64,000 bases of DNA, taken from assembly GCA_944389885.1 (NCBI GenBank), contig CALXNZ010000005.1, positions 1 through 64,000 of the forward strand. The letters run 5' to 3'. The notes beneath the pieces were generated by a model. It was not told the origin of the DNA. It did not search any database and saw only the letters and a list, made by a program, of their open reading frames with translations. The position numbers were made by a program, and so were the translations under genes. Within the stretch, counting starts at the first letter, position 1. Each line of letters opens with the position of its first letter. Below are positions 33,820 to 42,362 of this stretch, one piece after another. This DNA is from an uncultured Opitutales bacterium. GTDB taxonomy: Bacteria > Verrucomicrobiota > Verrucomicrobiia > Opitutales > Intestinicryptomonadaceae.

Positions 33820-35394
33820 ATGTCAAAGTTGCTCGCTACTCTTGCAATTTCTTTGCCTTTTGCCTGTTTTGCGGCTGATGTGGACAATTATTGGTTGGCA
33901 GAGTCCGGGAAAACTTCCTATGGAACGGCGACTTCATGGAGTCTCGACCATATGCCCACCATATCTGAGAATGCTATAATAGACCCTCATAGCACGCCTT
34001 CGGGGACGCAAAATATAGATCCGTTTATTGTCTTCGCAACAGGAGAAACCAGCACTTATACCGCGGGAAATCTGATTATCCAAAATGTTTACAAAACCGT
34101 GGACGGAGAGGACAAGACGTTTAGCCTTCATCTGAGAATGAATTCCGGCACTCTTAATGTAAACGGAGATCTCAATAAAATAGGCGGCAAGTACGACGGA
34201 AACGTGGTTATTGGGGTAAATACTACGGCAGGAAGCCAGGCTACTGTAAAGATTGCCAATGATATAAATCTCGGCTCAATCGACGATGTAAGATATACCA
34301 CAGCAAATTATCTTTCATTTGGAGGGAACGGTTCGTCTGATTTCGTCGGTTATGGCGGCATAAAATCCCTGACTGTGGGCGGAAATATAAATATCTACGG
34401 CAACAAGGTGCTCGTGATGAATGTGGGGACAACCGGCGGAACTGTTGAATCTCCGGACGTCGTCATAGGCGGCGTGGTTGAATTGACCAGGTATAATTCG
34501 TCGGGAGCCGATATGGGGTCGCCTACTTGGTTTACAAACAGCCGCGGATATAGCGCCTATTCAAAAGATTCCTCCCAGACCATGGAGGAAAATATGAAAG
34601 TTTCCCAGGAATTGAATACGGTGATATCTCTCGGTGGATTAAAGGGAGATCAAGGATTAGTTTGTACGAGAACGAGCATTCTCGTTGACGGCGTGCAGTA
34701 TTGGGGCAAAGGAAATACTACCCTCGTGTTTACAAATAAAGCTGGCACGGAATGTTTTTACGGCGGTACTTTTAGGGATAGGAATGATATGTCGGACGGC
34801 GGAACTTCCCAAATGAGCGTAATAATGAATGGAGAGGGCACGCAATTTCTGGCTATGGACGGCAACTCCTATATAACTGGCGATATTACCGTAAACAGCG
34901 GAACCTTGCTGCTCAGAACCTCTACCGGAAGTGCCACGACGGGAAATCTCTATCTCAACGGCGGAAAAGTAAGCGGCAACGGTAATCTTAGCGAAAGCTA
35001 CAGCCGCAGGGGGAATTTTGCATTCACAAATGTTTATTGGGGCAACGGTACCCTGCAAGTGGATATAGACGCTTCGGGAGTGGAAGTATTGAATATCTTT
35101 GGAGAGTTGATTGCCGTGACGGATCTCTTGAATGTCGAATTTACAGAGGAGTCGTGGGACTCGATTGTGGACGGAAAGCAATATACTTTTATATCATTTA
35201 AAAACGGAAATTCCGGGGAAATCACAGCGGATATGTTTGCGAGCAACGCTGCCGAATTTGGGAAAATAGCGGATTTCTCGGTCACCAATAGCGGGGTGTC
35301 GGTTTCTTTTGCCGCTATTCCGGAGCCTGCTCATTGCGCGTTGTTATCGGCGTTGTTTATATTGGCGCTTGTCGCGTTTATGCGCCGCAGATAA
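33820..35394 (+). CDS. PEP-CTERM protein with autotransporter-like beta-strand repeats
   Basis: 524 residues. Signal peptide MSKLLATLAISLPFACFAA. The long middle part is rich in Gly, Asn, Thr and Ser with repeated short strands (ITVNSGTLLLR, NLYLNGGKVSGNGN), the pattern of a beta-helix like autotransporter passenger domains. The C-terminus is IPEPAHCA, a hydrophobic helix and MRRR. ATG at 33820 is chosen: AGGA stands 7 bp before it and it begins the signal peptide directly. ATG at 33802 is an alternative. Role unknown; probably displayed or shed outside the cell. Confidence 0.85.
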   Translation: MSKLLATLAISLPFACFAADVDNYWLAESGKTSYGTATSWSLDHMPTISENAIIDPHSTPSGTQNIDPFIVFATGETSTYTAGNLIIQNVYKTVDGEDKTFSLHLRMNSGTLNVNGDLNKIGGKYDGNVVIGVNTTAGSQATVKIANDINLGSIDDVRYTTANYLSFGGNGSSDFVGYGGIKSLTVGGNINIYGNKVLVMNVGTTGGTVESPDVVIGGVVELTRYNSSGADMGSPTWFTNSRGYSAYSKDSSQTMEENMKVSQELNTVISLGGLKGDQGLVCTRTSILVDGVQYWGKGNTTLVFTNKAGTECFYGGTFRDRNDMSDGGTSQMSVIMNGEGTQFLAMDGNSYITGDITVNSGTLLLRTSTGSATTGNLYLNGGKVSGNGNLSESYSRRGNFAFTNVYWGNGTLQVDIDASGVEVLNIFGELIAVTDLLNVEFTEESWDSIVDGKQYTFISFKNGNSGEITADMFASNAAEFGKIADFSVTNSGVSVSFAAIPEPAHCALLSALFILALVAFMRRR

Positions 35395-35430
35395 CTCGTT
35401 GCCTTTTTGAGCAATTCCATTCTTCAAAAT

Positions 35431-35471
35431 TCGGGCGGAATGTTTTTATAATATCCCGCCCGATATTTTTA
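35431..35471 (+). terminator. hairpin terminator after the PEP-CTERM gene
   Basis: TCGGGCGG (35431-35438) pairs with CCGCCCGA (35456-35463); TATTTTTAT follows. Confidence 0.65.
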
Positions 35472-35642
35472 TAGTCCGTGAAGCGCCTAAGTGTAAATGC
35501 CTCCAACTTTCATATTGCTCTTTGCTTCTCAAAACTCATATTGCCGCAATCTTTTGTTTCTAAAAACTGCCTTCCCAAATGGTTCCCTCCGGCCCTTCCA
35601 TTATTATAAAACGTCTTTTTAGGGTTGGTCGAATATATATGT

Positions 35643-35672
35643 AAAAAGGCTCCGATGTTTTATCGGAGCCTT
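35643..35672 (-). terminator. rho-independent terminator after pfp
   Basis: A perfect 11-bp stem AAGGCTCCGAT/ATCGGAGCCTT with loop GTTTT (35646-35672). On the minus strand the stem runs straight into TTTTTAC. Confidence 0.88.
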
Positions 35673-35717
35673 GTGGTTTTTCGTTAAAATTTTATAATGA
35701 GGCTGGCAATCAAAAGA

Positions 35718-36920
35718 CTATTTGGCCTGGCCAATGGCTTTTAATAGCTCAACAAACCACGCCTGTTTGACGTCAAACGGCTTCCCTCCCTTTATGCGCT
35801 CAAATTCACATGCGCGGAGAATGTCGTTATTGTTTTCGTCGTGGCCTATGACTCCGCCCTCGCGGCGCATTGCGCACTCCACGGCAAGATCCGTGCAGCT
35901 CTTGATAAGGCGCAGATCGTCGGCGTTGGCGGCGGCGGCCCTCGCAAAGTATCCGCTCTTTTGCACCATAACCTTTTCGGCTCCCAACATTTCGGCAAAC
36001 TGTTTGCCGAACCATTTTCCGGGATTGACCGCGTCGAGCTTAACGTGTCCGAAAGCGTCGCGGGGAACTTCTTCTCCTCTGGCTTCCATTTCGGCCACTA
36101 TTGTTTTTACTCCGGCGCCCTCGGAAATGAAGATGTTTACGCAATCATTGGCGTCCATGACTTTCTTAAGCCTTGCGGCTTCTTCTTTTATGTCGAATTC
36201 GAGCTCGGGAATGTAAATTGCGTGAATGTCGCGGCGGGCTTTGGTAAGTCCGAGGCCGTCGGCGAATTCTTGGGTGTTGAGTATTTCCCTATATTTTGCG
36301 GCGGTTGCCGCCGTCAGCCAGCCGCAGTTGCGCCCCATGACTTCATGGATAATCAACATTCTCGGGTTGGCTCCGTTTTCCCCGACGATATTTTTAAAGA
36401 ATTTAGCCCCCTCTTCGGCGGCCGTCCATGCCCCGAGGCTCTGTCTGATTGGATAGACGTCGTTATCTATTGTTTTGGGAAGGCCTATTACGGTTAGTTC
36501 GTAATTATTTTCCTTTAAGAATTTTGCCAAATCGGCGGCTGCGGTGTTAGTGTCGTCGCCCCCAATGGTATGGAGTATGTCGACCCCGTCTTTCACCAGC
36601 TGGTCGGCGGCCACTTTTTGCGGATCTTGCCCTTCTTTTACAAGGCCGCGTTTCAGGCAGTCTTTTACATTTGTGAGCTTTACGCGGGAGTTGCCTATGG
36701 GCGACCCTCCGTAGCGATGCAAGAGATGGGCTTTCTTGCGCATTTCCGGGGTCACTTTTATGCTGTCGCCCTGAAGGAGCCCCTTGTATCCGTTTACATA
36801 GCATATTATTTCTATGCTCGGATCGATTTCAGTATAGCGTTCTATAAGACCGCCAATAGCGCTTGATAGGCATGGGGCAAGTCCCCCAGCTGTGAGAATT
36901 GCAACTTTCTTGGGTTTCAT
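35718..36920 (-). CDS. pfp: 6-phosphofructokinase, pyrophosphate-dependent type
   Basis: Phosphorylates fructose 6-phosphate in glycolysis. The motif GGDDTN (about residues 119-124) has Asp where ATP enzymes have Gly, and PKTIDND carries the Lys typical of PPi enzymes, so PPi is the likely phosphate donor and the step is reversible. MGRNCGWLTA, the substrate-binding region, is present. 400 residues. It follows rlmN after 78 bp and ends at a strong terminator, so it may be the last gene of the minus-strand run from 39667. Confidence 0.92.
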   Translation of the reverse strand: MKPKKVAILTAGGLAPCLSSAIGGLIERYTEIDPSIEIICYVNGYKGLLQGDSIKVTPEMRKKAHLLHRYGGSPIGNSRVKLTNVKDCLKRGLVKEGQDPQKVAADQLVKDGVDILHTIGGDDTNTAAADLAKFLKENNYELTVIGLPKTIDNDVYPIRQSLGAWTAAEEGAKFFKNIVGENGANPRMLIIHEVMGRNCGWLTAATAAKYREILNTQEFADGLGLTKARRDIHAIYIPELEFDIKEEAARLKKVMDANDCVNIFISEGAGVKTIVAEMEARGEEVPRDAFGHVKLDAVNPGKWFGKQFAEMLGAEKVMVQKSGYFARAAAANADDLRLIKSCTDLAVECAMRREGGVIGHDENNNDILRACEFERIKGGKPFDVKQAWFVELLKAIGQAK

Positions 36921-36998
36921 AAAATTGGACTTTTGAAATACGAAAGCCTACATATGCGAGGGCGTTCTGCAACAATTTTTTCTGGCGCGCGGATTTCC

Positions 36999-38072
36999 CT
37001 AAGGGTTTTTCTGTATGTTATCGGAAGTTTTTAGGGCAAGCTGACCGCACGCGGCGTTTATGTCGGAGCCTTTTTCGCGGCGCATTGTGTAGGAGACTTT
37101 GGATTTCTCGAGTATTTCCGCAAAAGCCGCCCGTCTTGCCGCTGTCGGCCGCCTCCATTCCAAGCCTTCCACTTTGTTGTATGGAATCAGATTTACATGG
37201 GCGTGCAGGCTCTTGGCTATTTTTGCAAGCTCTCCGGCTTGGGAACGGGAGTCGTTGACTCCGTCTATCATTATGTATTCGAGCGTAATCATTCTGCCGT
37301 TGCTTTTTGCGAAGGCATCTGCGGCCGGCAACAGCACCGAAAGCGGGTATTTCCCGTTTATCGGCATTATTTTAGAGCGTATTTCGTCGGTGGCTCCGTG
37401 GAGACTTATCGCCAATCTGTAGGGAAATTTTGATTTTGCAAGTTCGAGCAGGCGGTCGGCTATGCCGCAGGTCGAGACTGTTATGCGTCGGGCTCCAAAC
37501 CCGAATTTGTCGGAATCGTTGAATACGGAAAGGGCGCGGAGCAGGTTGTCCATATTCATTAGAGGCTCTCCCATGCCCATTACCACTATATTTTCAAACG
37601 CAAATTTCCCTCCCTTTTCGGCGAAGGGAAGGGCCTGGGATATTATCTCGCCTGCGCTTAAGTTTCTTACAAAGCCGCGCATTGTGGACGCGCAAAAACG
37701 GCAGCCGCAGGCGCAGCCTACCTGTGTGCTTACGCACAGCGTCTTGCGTATTTCCCCTCCTTCCGCCGGGGCTTCGAGCAATACGCACTCCACAAGATTT
37801 CCGTCGTGAAGTCTATGCAGAAATTTTCCGGTCATGTCGCCGTCTATGTTCCTGCCGAGAGTTTCGGTTTCAGAAAATAGAAAGGCGCCGGATAAGAAAT
37901 CACGCAGCTTTTTCGGAATTGTCGCCATGCCTTGGGGATCGAAAATTTTCATTCGATAGACGCAGTCGAAAATCTGTCTGGCCCTGTATTTTTCAAAGCC
38001 GCATTTCAACAATTCCGCTTGAAGTTCTTCAAACGAGAGCAGGAAAAACGATGGTCTTTTTATGTCCGGCAT
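36999..38072 (-). CDS. rlmN: 23S rRNA (adenine2503-C2)-methyltransferase
   Basis: Radical SAM enzyme that methylates A2503 of 23S rRNA and A37 of some tRNAs. The cluster motif CxxxCxxC is in GCACGCRFCAS, and GMGEPLMN binds SAM. STCGI and the C-terminal NAACGQL supply the two mechanistic cysteines. 357 residues. It starts 17 bp after the small lipoprotein gene and may be cotranscribed with it. Confidence 0.96.
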   Translation of the reverse strand: MPDIKRPSFFLLSFEELQAELLKCGFEKYRARQIFDCVYRMKIFDPQGMATIPKKLRDFLSGAFLFSETETLGRNIDGDMTGKFLHRLHDGNLVECVLLEAPAEGGEIRKTLCVSTQVGCACGCRFCASTMRGFVRNLSAGEIISQALPFAEKGGKFAFENIVVMGMGEPLMNMDNLLRALSVFNDSDKFGFGARRITVSTCGIADRLLELAKSKFPYRLAISLHGATDEIRSKIMPINGKYPLSVLLPAADAFAKSNGRMITLEYIMIDGVNDSRSQAGELAKIAKSLHAHVNLIPYNKVEGLEWRRPTAARRAAFAEILEKSKVSYTMRREKGSDINAACGQLALKTSDNIQKNP

Positions 38073-38089
38073 CGCCTATGTTCCGCGCG

Positions 38090-38320
38090 TTAGAAGCGTT
38101 CGGAAGTTTGCGGACGCCATGTGTCGCGGTCGAGGCGGCGGTTGTCTTGTTCTACGCGTTTTAGATAGCCGTCCGAAGTTCTGGTCTTGCCGGTTATAAC
38201 CGAACCTATCGGGGTTTCCCCGGCGTCTTCTCCGACACTTTCGGCAGCCGAACATGCCGCCAGAGCAAGCGCTGCCGGCAGCAATACGAGTACGGACGTA
38301 AGTTTGTGGAGTTTTTTCAT
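38090..38320 (-). CDS. small lipoprotein
   Basis: 76 residues. Lipoprotein signal peptide MKKLHKLTSVLVLLPAALAL with lipobox LAAC (Cys23), then a short polar, Arg/Asp-rich mature part (VEQDNRRLDRDTW). No family was recognised. It lies 14 bp after the 79-residue gene and 17 bp before rlmN on the same strand. Confidence 0.75.
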   Translation of the reverse strand: MKKLHKLTSVLVLLPAALALAACSAAESVGEDAGETPIGSVITGKTRTSDGYLKRVEQDNRRLDRDTWRPQTSERF

Positions 38321-38334
38321 AAGATGGCGTTTGT

Positions 38335-38574
38335 TTAGCGTTCCGATATAAATTTAGAGTCTATTATTATTCTGCCTTTAAAAGTCCATTTGAATGTACT
38401 CTTGCCGTCGGGCTTCTTGAATTTCATCTTTTCGAAAGTTGCGATTTTCCCGTTGGCTGAATCCAACACGGAATCGAAAGTGTCTTTCAGGAAAACTTTT
38501 GGATCGGGAAGTGCGGCGGCCGCGGATTCGAGTTGAGCCAACGATGGGGCATACTTTTGGTGTTCATTAGTCAT
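38335..38574 (-). CDS. hypothetical protein, 79 residues
   Basis: Unrecognised. An N-terminal helical half (SLAQLESAAAALPDPKVFLKD) is followed by a short beta-rich C-terminal half (KSTFKWTFKGRIIID). No signal peptide. Tight spacing to the CNNM-type gene upstream (37 bp) and the lipoprotein downstream (14 bp) supports a real gene in an operon. Confidence 0.65.
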   Translation of the reverse strand: MTNEHQKYAPSLAQLESAAAALPDPKVFLKDTFDSVLDSANGKIATFEKMKFKKPDGKSTFKWTFKGRIIIDSKFISER

Positions 38575-38611
38575 CTTTTCAATATCTCATATTTACGGCT
38601 TTTATTCAAGA

Positions 38612-39667
38612 CTATTTGCCCTGCCTTATGCTTTTATTGCCAGCCCGCCGGTGCCTGGCGAGCTCCCGCATATCTACGGCTACATCGTCAGTGTCGAATA
38701 TTTCCGATCCCAAAAGCTTCTCAAAAATATCTTCCAACGATATCACTCCGGTTAGTGATGAGAATTCGTCCACGACAATCCCTATTTGTTGGTGCTTTTT
38801 TATAAGTTGTTTTAATACCGAGAGCGCGCTTCCATTCTCCGGCACAAAAATTGCCGGAGATTTAAGGGTTGATATCCGCTTGGAGTCGAGGTCGTTTGCC
38901 TTGGCGGTTAGTATGTCGCGCCGCCTGACGACTCCCGTTATGTTGTCTATGGCGTCTTTATATACCGGTATCCTCGAGAATCCTATGTGGGGGTATTTCT
39001 CAAAAACTTCTCCTATTGTCATATCTTCGTCGAGCGCCATTAGCACTGTGCGCGGCGTCATTATTTCTGAAATCGCAACGTCGTCAAGCTCGAGGGAATT
39101 CGTAATCAAATCGCGTTCTTGCGAACTCAATAAACCGTCTTCTTCGCCTTTTTTAGCCAATAGGATAATTTCGTCGTCGCTTATGGAATTAGACTTGCTT
39201 TTAGAGGTTATTCTTTTGAGCGTCCAGCGCGTGAATCTCGATACCGGGAGCATTATTACCCTGAGCCAATAGAGGGGAAAAACAATAAAACTTTGCAGGT
39301 GCGGCCTGTATATTATTCCGAGGTTTTTGGGGAGTATCTCCGAGAAAAACAATATGGCCACGGTAAGGCACGCCGGAAATACGTAGGAGGTGTAGAATCC
39401 CGTGCCGAATATCGCCGCAAACATCGCCCCGGACAGGGTCGCCCCGAAGGTGTTGGCTATTGTGTTTGTTGTGAGTATTGCCGATGTGGTTTCGTCTATG
39501 TTGCGAACCATCATTTCGAGGAGTTCGCCCTTGCGCCTTGACTTTGTCTTTAATGTCTCTATCTCCACAGGTGTCGTGCCGAGTATCATAGCTTCCAACA
39601 TTGAACACATTGCGGATACCGAAAGCGTAAGGAGTACCGTTATTATAAGGTAAAGCATTTCCGTCAA
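38612..39667 (-). CDS. CNNM/CorC-type (HlyC/CorC, UPF0053) membrane protein
   Basis: 351 residues. An N-terminal DUF21 membrane domain of three to four helices with SMLEAMILGTTPVEI is followed by a CBS pair (about 200-320; MTPRTVLMALDED, FSRIPVYKD, VDEFSSLTGVISLEDIFE). The C-terminal CorC_HlyC domain of longer members is missing, since the protein ends about 25 residues after the second CBS motif. Members are linked to Mg2+/Co2+ efflux or sensing. First gene of the minus-strand run towards rlmN. Confidence 0.9.
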   Translation of the reverse strand: MTEMLYLIITVLLTLSVSAMCSMLEAMILGTTPVEIETLKTKSRRKGELLEMMVRNIDETTSAILTTNTIANTFGATLSGAMFAAIFGTGFYTSYVFPACLTVAILFFSEILPKNLGIIYRPHLQSFIVFPLYWLRVIMLPVSRFTRWTLKRITSKSKSNSISDDEIILLAKKGEEDGLLSSQERDLITNSLELDDVAISEIMTPRTVLMALDEDMTIGEVFEKYPHIGFSRIPVYKDAIDNITGVVRRRDILTAKANDLDSKRISTLKSPAIFVPENGSALSVLKQLIKKHQQIGIVVDEFSSLTGVISLEDIFEKLLGSEIFDTDDVAVDMRELARHRRAGNKSIRQGK

Positions 39668-39782
39668 ATTTTCCTATTTTTCCTATATTCTCTATGGGCA
39701 CTTTCAACATAAAAATTCCATTCGGTAAATTTGTGCTTGCCGTATGCTTGTCTTATATAGCATAATCGCGGCCATCTACCTA

Positions 39783-39932
39783 ATGAAATTACCCATGCGC
39801 ATCTTTATCTTGTTGGCGCTTTGCGTCATGTTGTCCGGCTGTGCGGCGGCAATTACGCCGCTTATGTTTATCGACAATTCGCAAATAGAGCCTGAACCGA
39901 CATGTCAGTTGGCTCAAAATTTGAATCTTTAG
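39783..39932 (+). CDS. putative very small lipoprotein
   Basis: 49 residues with a plausible lipoprotein signal: MKLPMRIFILLALCVMLSGCAAA, lipobox LSGC. The mature part has about 30 residues. Start is ATG at 39783 or 39795. It sits between two convergent or divergent larger genes without other support, so it is a moderate call. Confidence 0.45.
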   Translation: MKLPMRIFILLALCVMLSGCAAAITPLMFIDNSQIEPEPTCQLAQNLNL

Positions 39933-39958
39933 TTCCGGATATCAGGTATATCGCGGAA

Positions 39959-41683
39959 TTATTTAATTTCTACGGATACGGCTACGGGAAGTTCCGATTC
40001 GGCGATATTTTCGGGAAGCATAACCTTTATGCCGCGTTCAGACGCTCCGTCTTCTGCGTAGTCCCATTTCAGTATGCGCTTTGAATTTACCGTTTTTACC
40101 TTTGCGTTCTTAGGAGGAGTTATCTCCAAAAACACTTCTTTTGAAGGATTTGTTATTATCGCGTAGGCGGTATGCCCGTCTTTTGATTGGGTATAGGATA
40201 CTCCGCCTTTGGTGTAAGGAGCAAGCGGACGGGTTGCGTATATGGCGTCTCCGTACGATGAAAGCCAGTCGCCGATCTCTTCCAGACGCTGCCTTTGAAT
40301 TTCCGGAATCGCTCCTTGCCCGTCCAGATTTATTAGGAGAAGCAGATTCCCGCCGCGCGCGACAATATCGGCAAACATCGTTATAAATTCCTTTTCGGAA
40401 ATTACGTTTGTCTCGTCGTCCTGCCAGTTATTCCCGTAGGATTGGCTTATGCCGCGGCAGGCCTCCCAGGGGTGGTAGTTCTCTATATTTATACATTCCG
40501 ACGTATCGCCGAATTCGTCGGTATAAAAGTCTCCGCGCACTGTGCGAAGCCATTTGCGCGGGCGCTCTTTTGTGAACCTGCCTGCGATTTCGTCGGGCTC
40601 TCCCAATCCGTAGCGATCGTTTATTGCCACTGGTTTCTTGCTTACGTTATAGAAGTAGGCGGCTATATCGTATCCGCCGAGCTTGCTTGCTTTTTCGGCC
40701 CAGTCGGCGTCGTACCACAATATGTCGGGAGAATATTTGTCTATAAATTCTACGGCTTGGGGTATGATGTAGTCGCGCACAAAATCTTTTACCGCAACCT
40801 TGCCAGAGGCTTTATACTCCATAGCGGGGGAATACGGCACAATCTTATTCCACGAGCAGTTTGCAAGGTTGCCGTCTTTGTCTATTATGGGGTATTCCCA
40901 TTCGCTCAAACTGAAATAGAATCCGAATTTCATGTCGAGCTTGCGGCAGGATTTTTCAAGCTCTCCTACAATATCTCTTTTCGGGCCCATATCCATGGTG
41001 TCGCGGAAGGTGTATGAAGAAGGCCATAGGCAGAATCCCGAGTGGTGCTTCGTAAATGGTATTACATATTTTGCGCCGCAATCTTTAAAAAGTTTTGCGA
41101 GCTTTTCAGAGTCGTATTTTTTTGCTTTGAAGAGCGGAATAAAATGGTCGCGTTGAAAGTCCTCGCCCCAATTCTTTACATGGTAGCTGCGGTAGCCCCA
41201 GTATGGAGATTTATTGTCAAAATCGCTGTACATTCTCAGCTCGTACCAGTCGGGGTACATAGCTCCGCTCTCGCGTTTTGGAGCCCATGAAGCCAGGGAC
41301 CACAATCCCCAGTCCACAAAAATCCCAAACTTGGCGTCCTTGAACCACTCCGGGCATTTGTGCCAGTCGAGAGATTTCCCGTTTGGCTTCCACCTGCCTT
41401 CGGCGTTTATCGCGTCGACGCGCGACATCTCCTTTCGGGCTTTTTCCATTACGCTTTCCGAGTAGAGATCTTTCAGCTGTTTCAGGTCGTGCTTGTAGAG
41501 GACCGGTTTATATCCTTCCGGCCTGCGGAACTCGGCTGGCGCAAGGGGGTGTTCAGGCATCTTCTGCGATGCCTTGTCTAAAACCGTTTTTTCTCCGGGG
41601 GCGTTGGTCACCTTATTTTCTTCTGCGGCAATTGCCGATAGCGCGGCGATTGCAAGGAATATTATTGTGGCGTATTTTTTCAT
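39959..41683 (-). CDS. secreted alpha-L-fucosidase (GH29)
   Basis: 574 residues with signal peptide (MKKYATIIFLAIAALSAIAA). It removes alpha-linked L-fucose from glycans by a retaining mechanism. GH29 landmarks: WFKDAKFGIFVDWGLWS, YVIPFTKHHSGFCLWPS, and DILWYDADW holding the likely nucleophile Asp. A small C-terminal beta domain ends the protein. About 65 residues between signal peptide and barrel form an extra N-terminal segment. A class II aldolase that could act on fuculose phosphate is 6 kb away. Confidence 0.95.
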   Translation of the reverse strand: MKKYATIIFLAIAALSAIAAEENKVTNAPGEKTVLDKASQKMPEHPLAPAEFRRPEGYKPVLYKHDLKQLKDLYSESVMEKARKEMSRVDAINAEGRWKPNGKSLDWHKCPEWFKDAKFGIFVDWGLWSLASWAPKRESGAMYPDWYELRMYSDFDNKSPYWGYRSYHVKNWGEDFQRDHFIPLFKAKKYDSEKLAKLFKDCGAKYVIPFTKHHSGFCLWPSSYTFRDTMDMGPKRDIVGELEKSCRKLDMKFGFYFSLSEWEYPIIDKDGNLANCSWNKIVPYSPAMEYKASGKVAVKDFVRDYIIPQAVEFIDKYSPDILWYDADWAEKASKLGGYDIAAYFYNVSKKPVAINDRYGLGEPDEIAGRFTKERPRKWLRTVRGDFYTDEFGDTSECINIENYHPWEACRGISQSYGNNWQDDETNVISEKEFITMFADIVARGGNLLLLINLDGQGAIPEIQRQRLEEIGDWLSSYGDAIYATRPLAPYTKGGVSYTQSKDGHTAYAIITNPSKEVFLEITPPKNAKVKTVNSKRILKWDYAEDGASERGIKVMLPENIAESELPVAVSVEIK

Positions 41684-42111
41684 AAAAGGTAGCGAAAATC
41701 ATTTTGCGGGGCGGAAACAAAAACTAAACGGCCTGCTTTTTTATATCCCGCAAATCGGGGTATTGTCCCGATTCTTGAAATACTTCCGACTTCATGCGCC
41801 CGGCATCTCCGTGTTAGTTTATGCAAACCTCTCCCCTTTAACTGTTAACGATAACATAAAACGATTCCCTCCTTATTGTCAAGGATATTTGCCCTTTGCC
41901 TATCACCGGCGGAGCCCACAATTTTTTGTCCCCCGGACGATACGCTCCGACGGCGCAAAATATTTATCGAATTTTTGCCATTCTCAAATTAGGCGCAATT
42001 TCTTTCGCCCCTTGAAAATAAATATTAAGCGCATCTGAGTTTATTTTTTGAATTTACCCATGGAGCAAATTCCAGCCGCATTTGTAAAAAATATCTTTGG
42101 CGACTTTCTAT

Positions 42112-42131
42112 TGGCATAAGATATTATGCCA
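42112..42131. promoter_or_regulatory. perfect palindrome, candidate operator
   Basis: TGGCATAA and TTATGCCA, 8-bp arms around GATA, 231 bp upstream of the oxidoreductase. The size suits a dimeric regulator. Confidence 0.45.
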
Positions 42132-42256
42132 TTGGAAAGCTCTTGATTCATTTTAGCGGAGGGGAGAAATTTCTGCGAACTTTATCTTTTGCGGATTGTC
42201 GGAGCTTGTATAGTTTTGAAAATGTTGTACAAACAGTTTTTCGGTTTCAGATGAAC

Positions 42257-42299
42257 TTGACAAAATCCGGAAATATTTCAATATCGGCTCAAACGTTTG
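42257..42299 (+). promoter_or_regulatory. candidate promoter with LacI-type operator
   Basis: TTGACA (42257-42262) has AT-rich sequence 16-17 bp downstream (CAATAT), and CAAACGTTTG (42290-42299), a perfect palindrome with the central CG usual for LacI-family sites, lies at the expected start of transcription. A LacI-family regulator is encoded at 57349-58383. Confidence 0.45.
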
Positions 42300-42362
42300 C
42301 ATACGGCGCAAGTTTGTTTCGCCGCGCAATGCGCATGGAGTTGTATCAAATACTAAAATAAT

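Larger units (their letters stand above)
35395..35717. other. convergent intergenic region
   Basis: About 320 bases between the PEP-CTERM gene and pfp. It carries one terminator per direction (35431-35471 and 35643-35672). I see no gene or RNA in the remainder. Confidence 0.6.
41684..42362. other. divergent control region of fucosidase and oxidoreductase
   Basis: About 680 bases, the largest gap in the window. On the minus side TTGACA (41877-41882) stands about 190 bp upstream of the fucosidase start; next to it AACGAT occurs twice (41847 and 41860 region). On the plus side lie a palindrome at 42112-42131 and a promoter/operator at 42257-42299. No gene or known RNA fold was recognised. Confidence 0.55.

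Noticed and set aside
41684-42362. Possible large structured RNA in the 680-bp gap
   Set aside because: No tmRNA, RNase P, SRP or 6S-like core could be recognised; the stretch looks like regulatory DNA.
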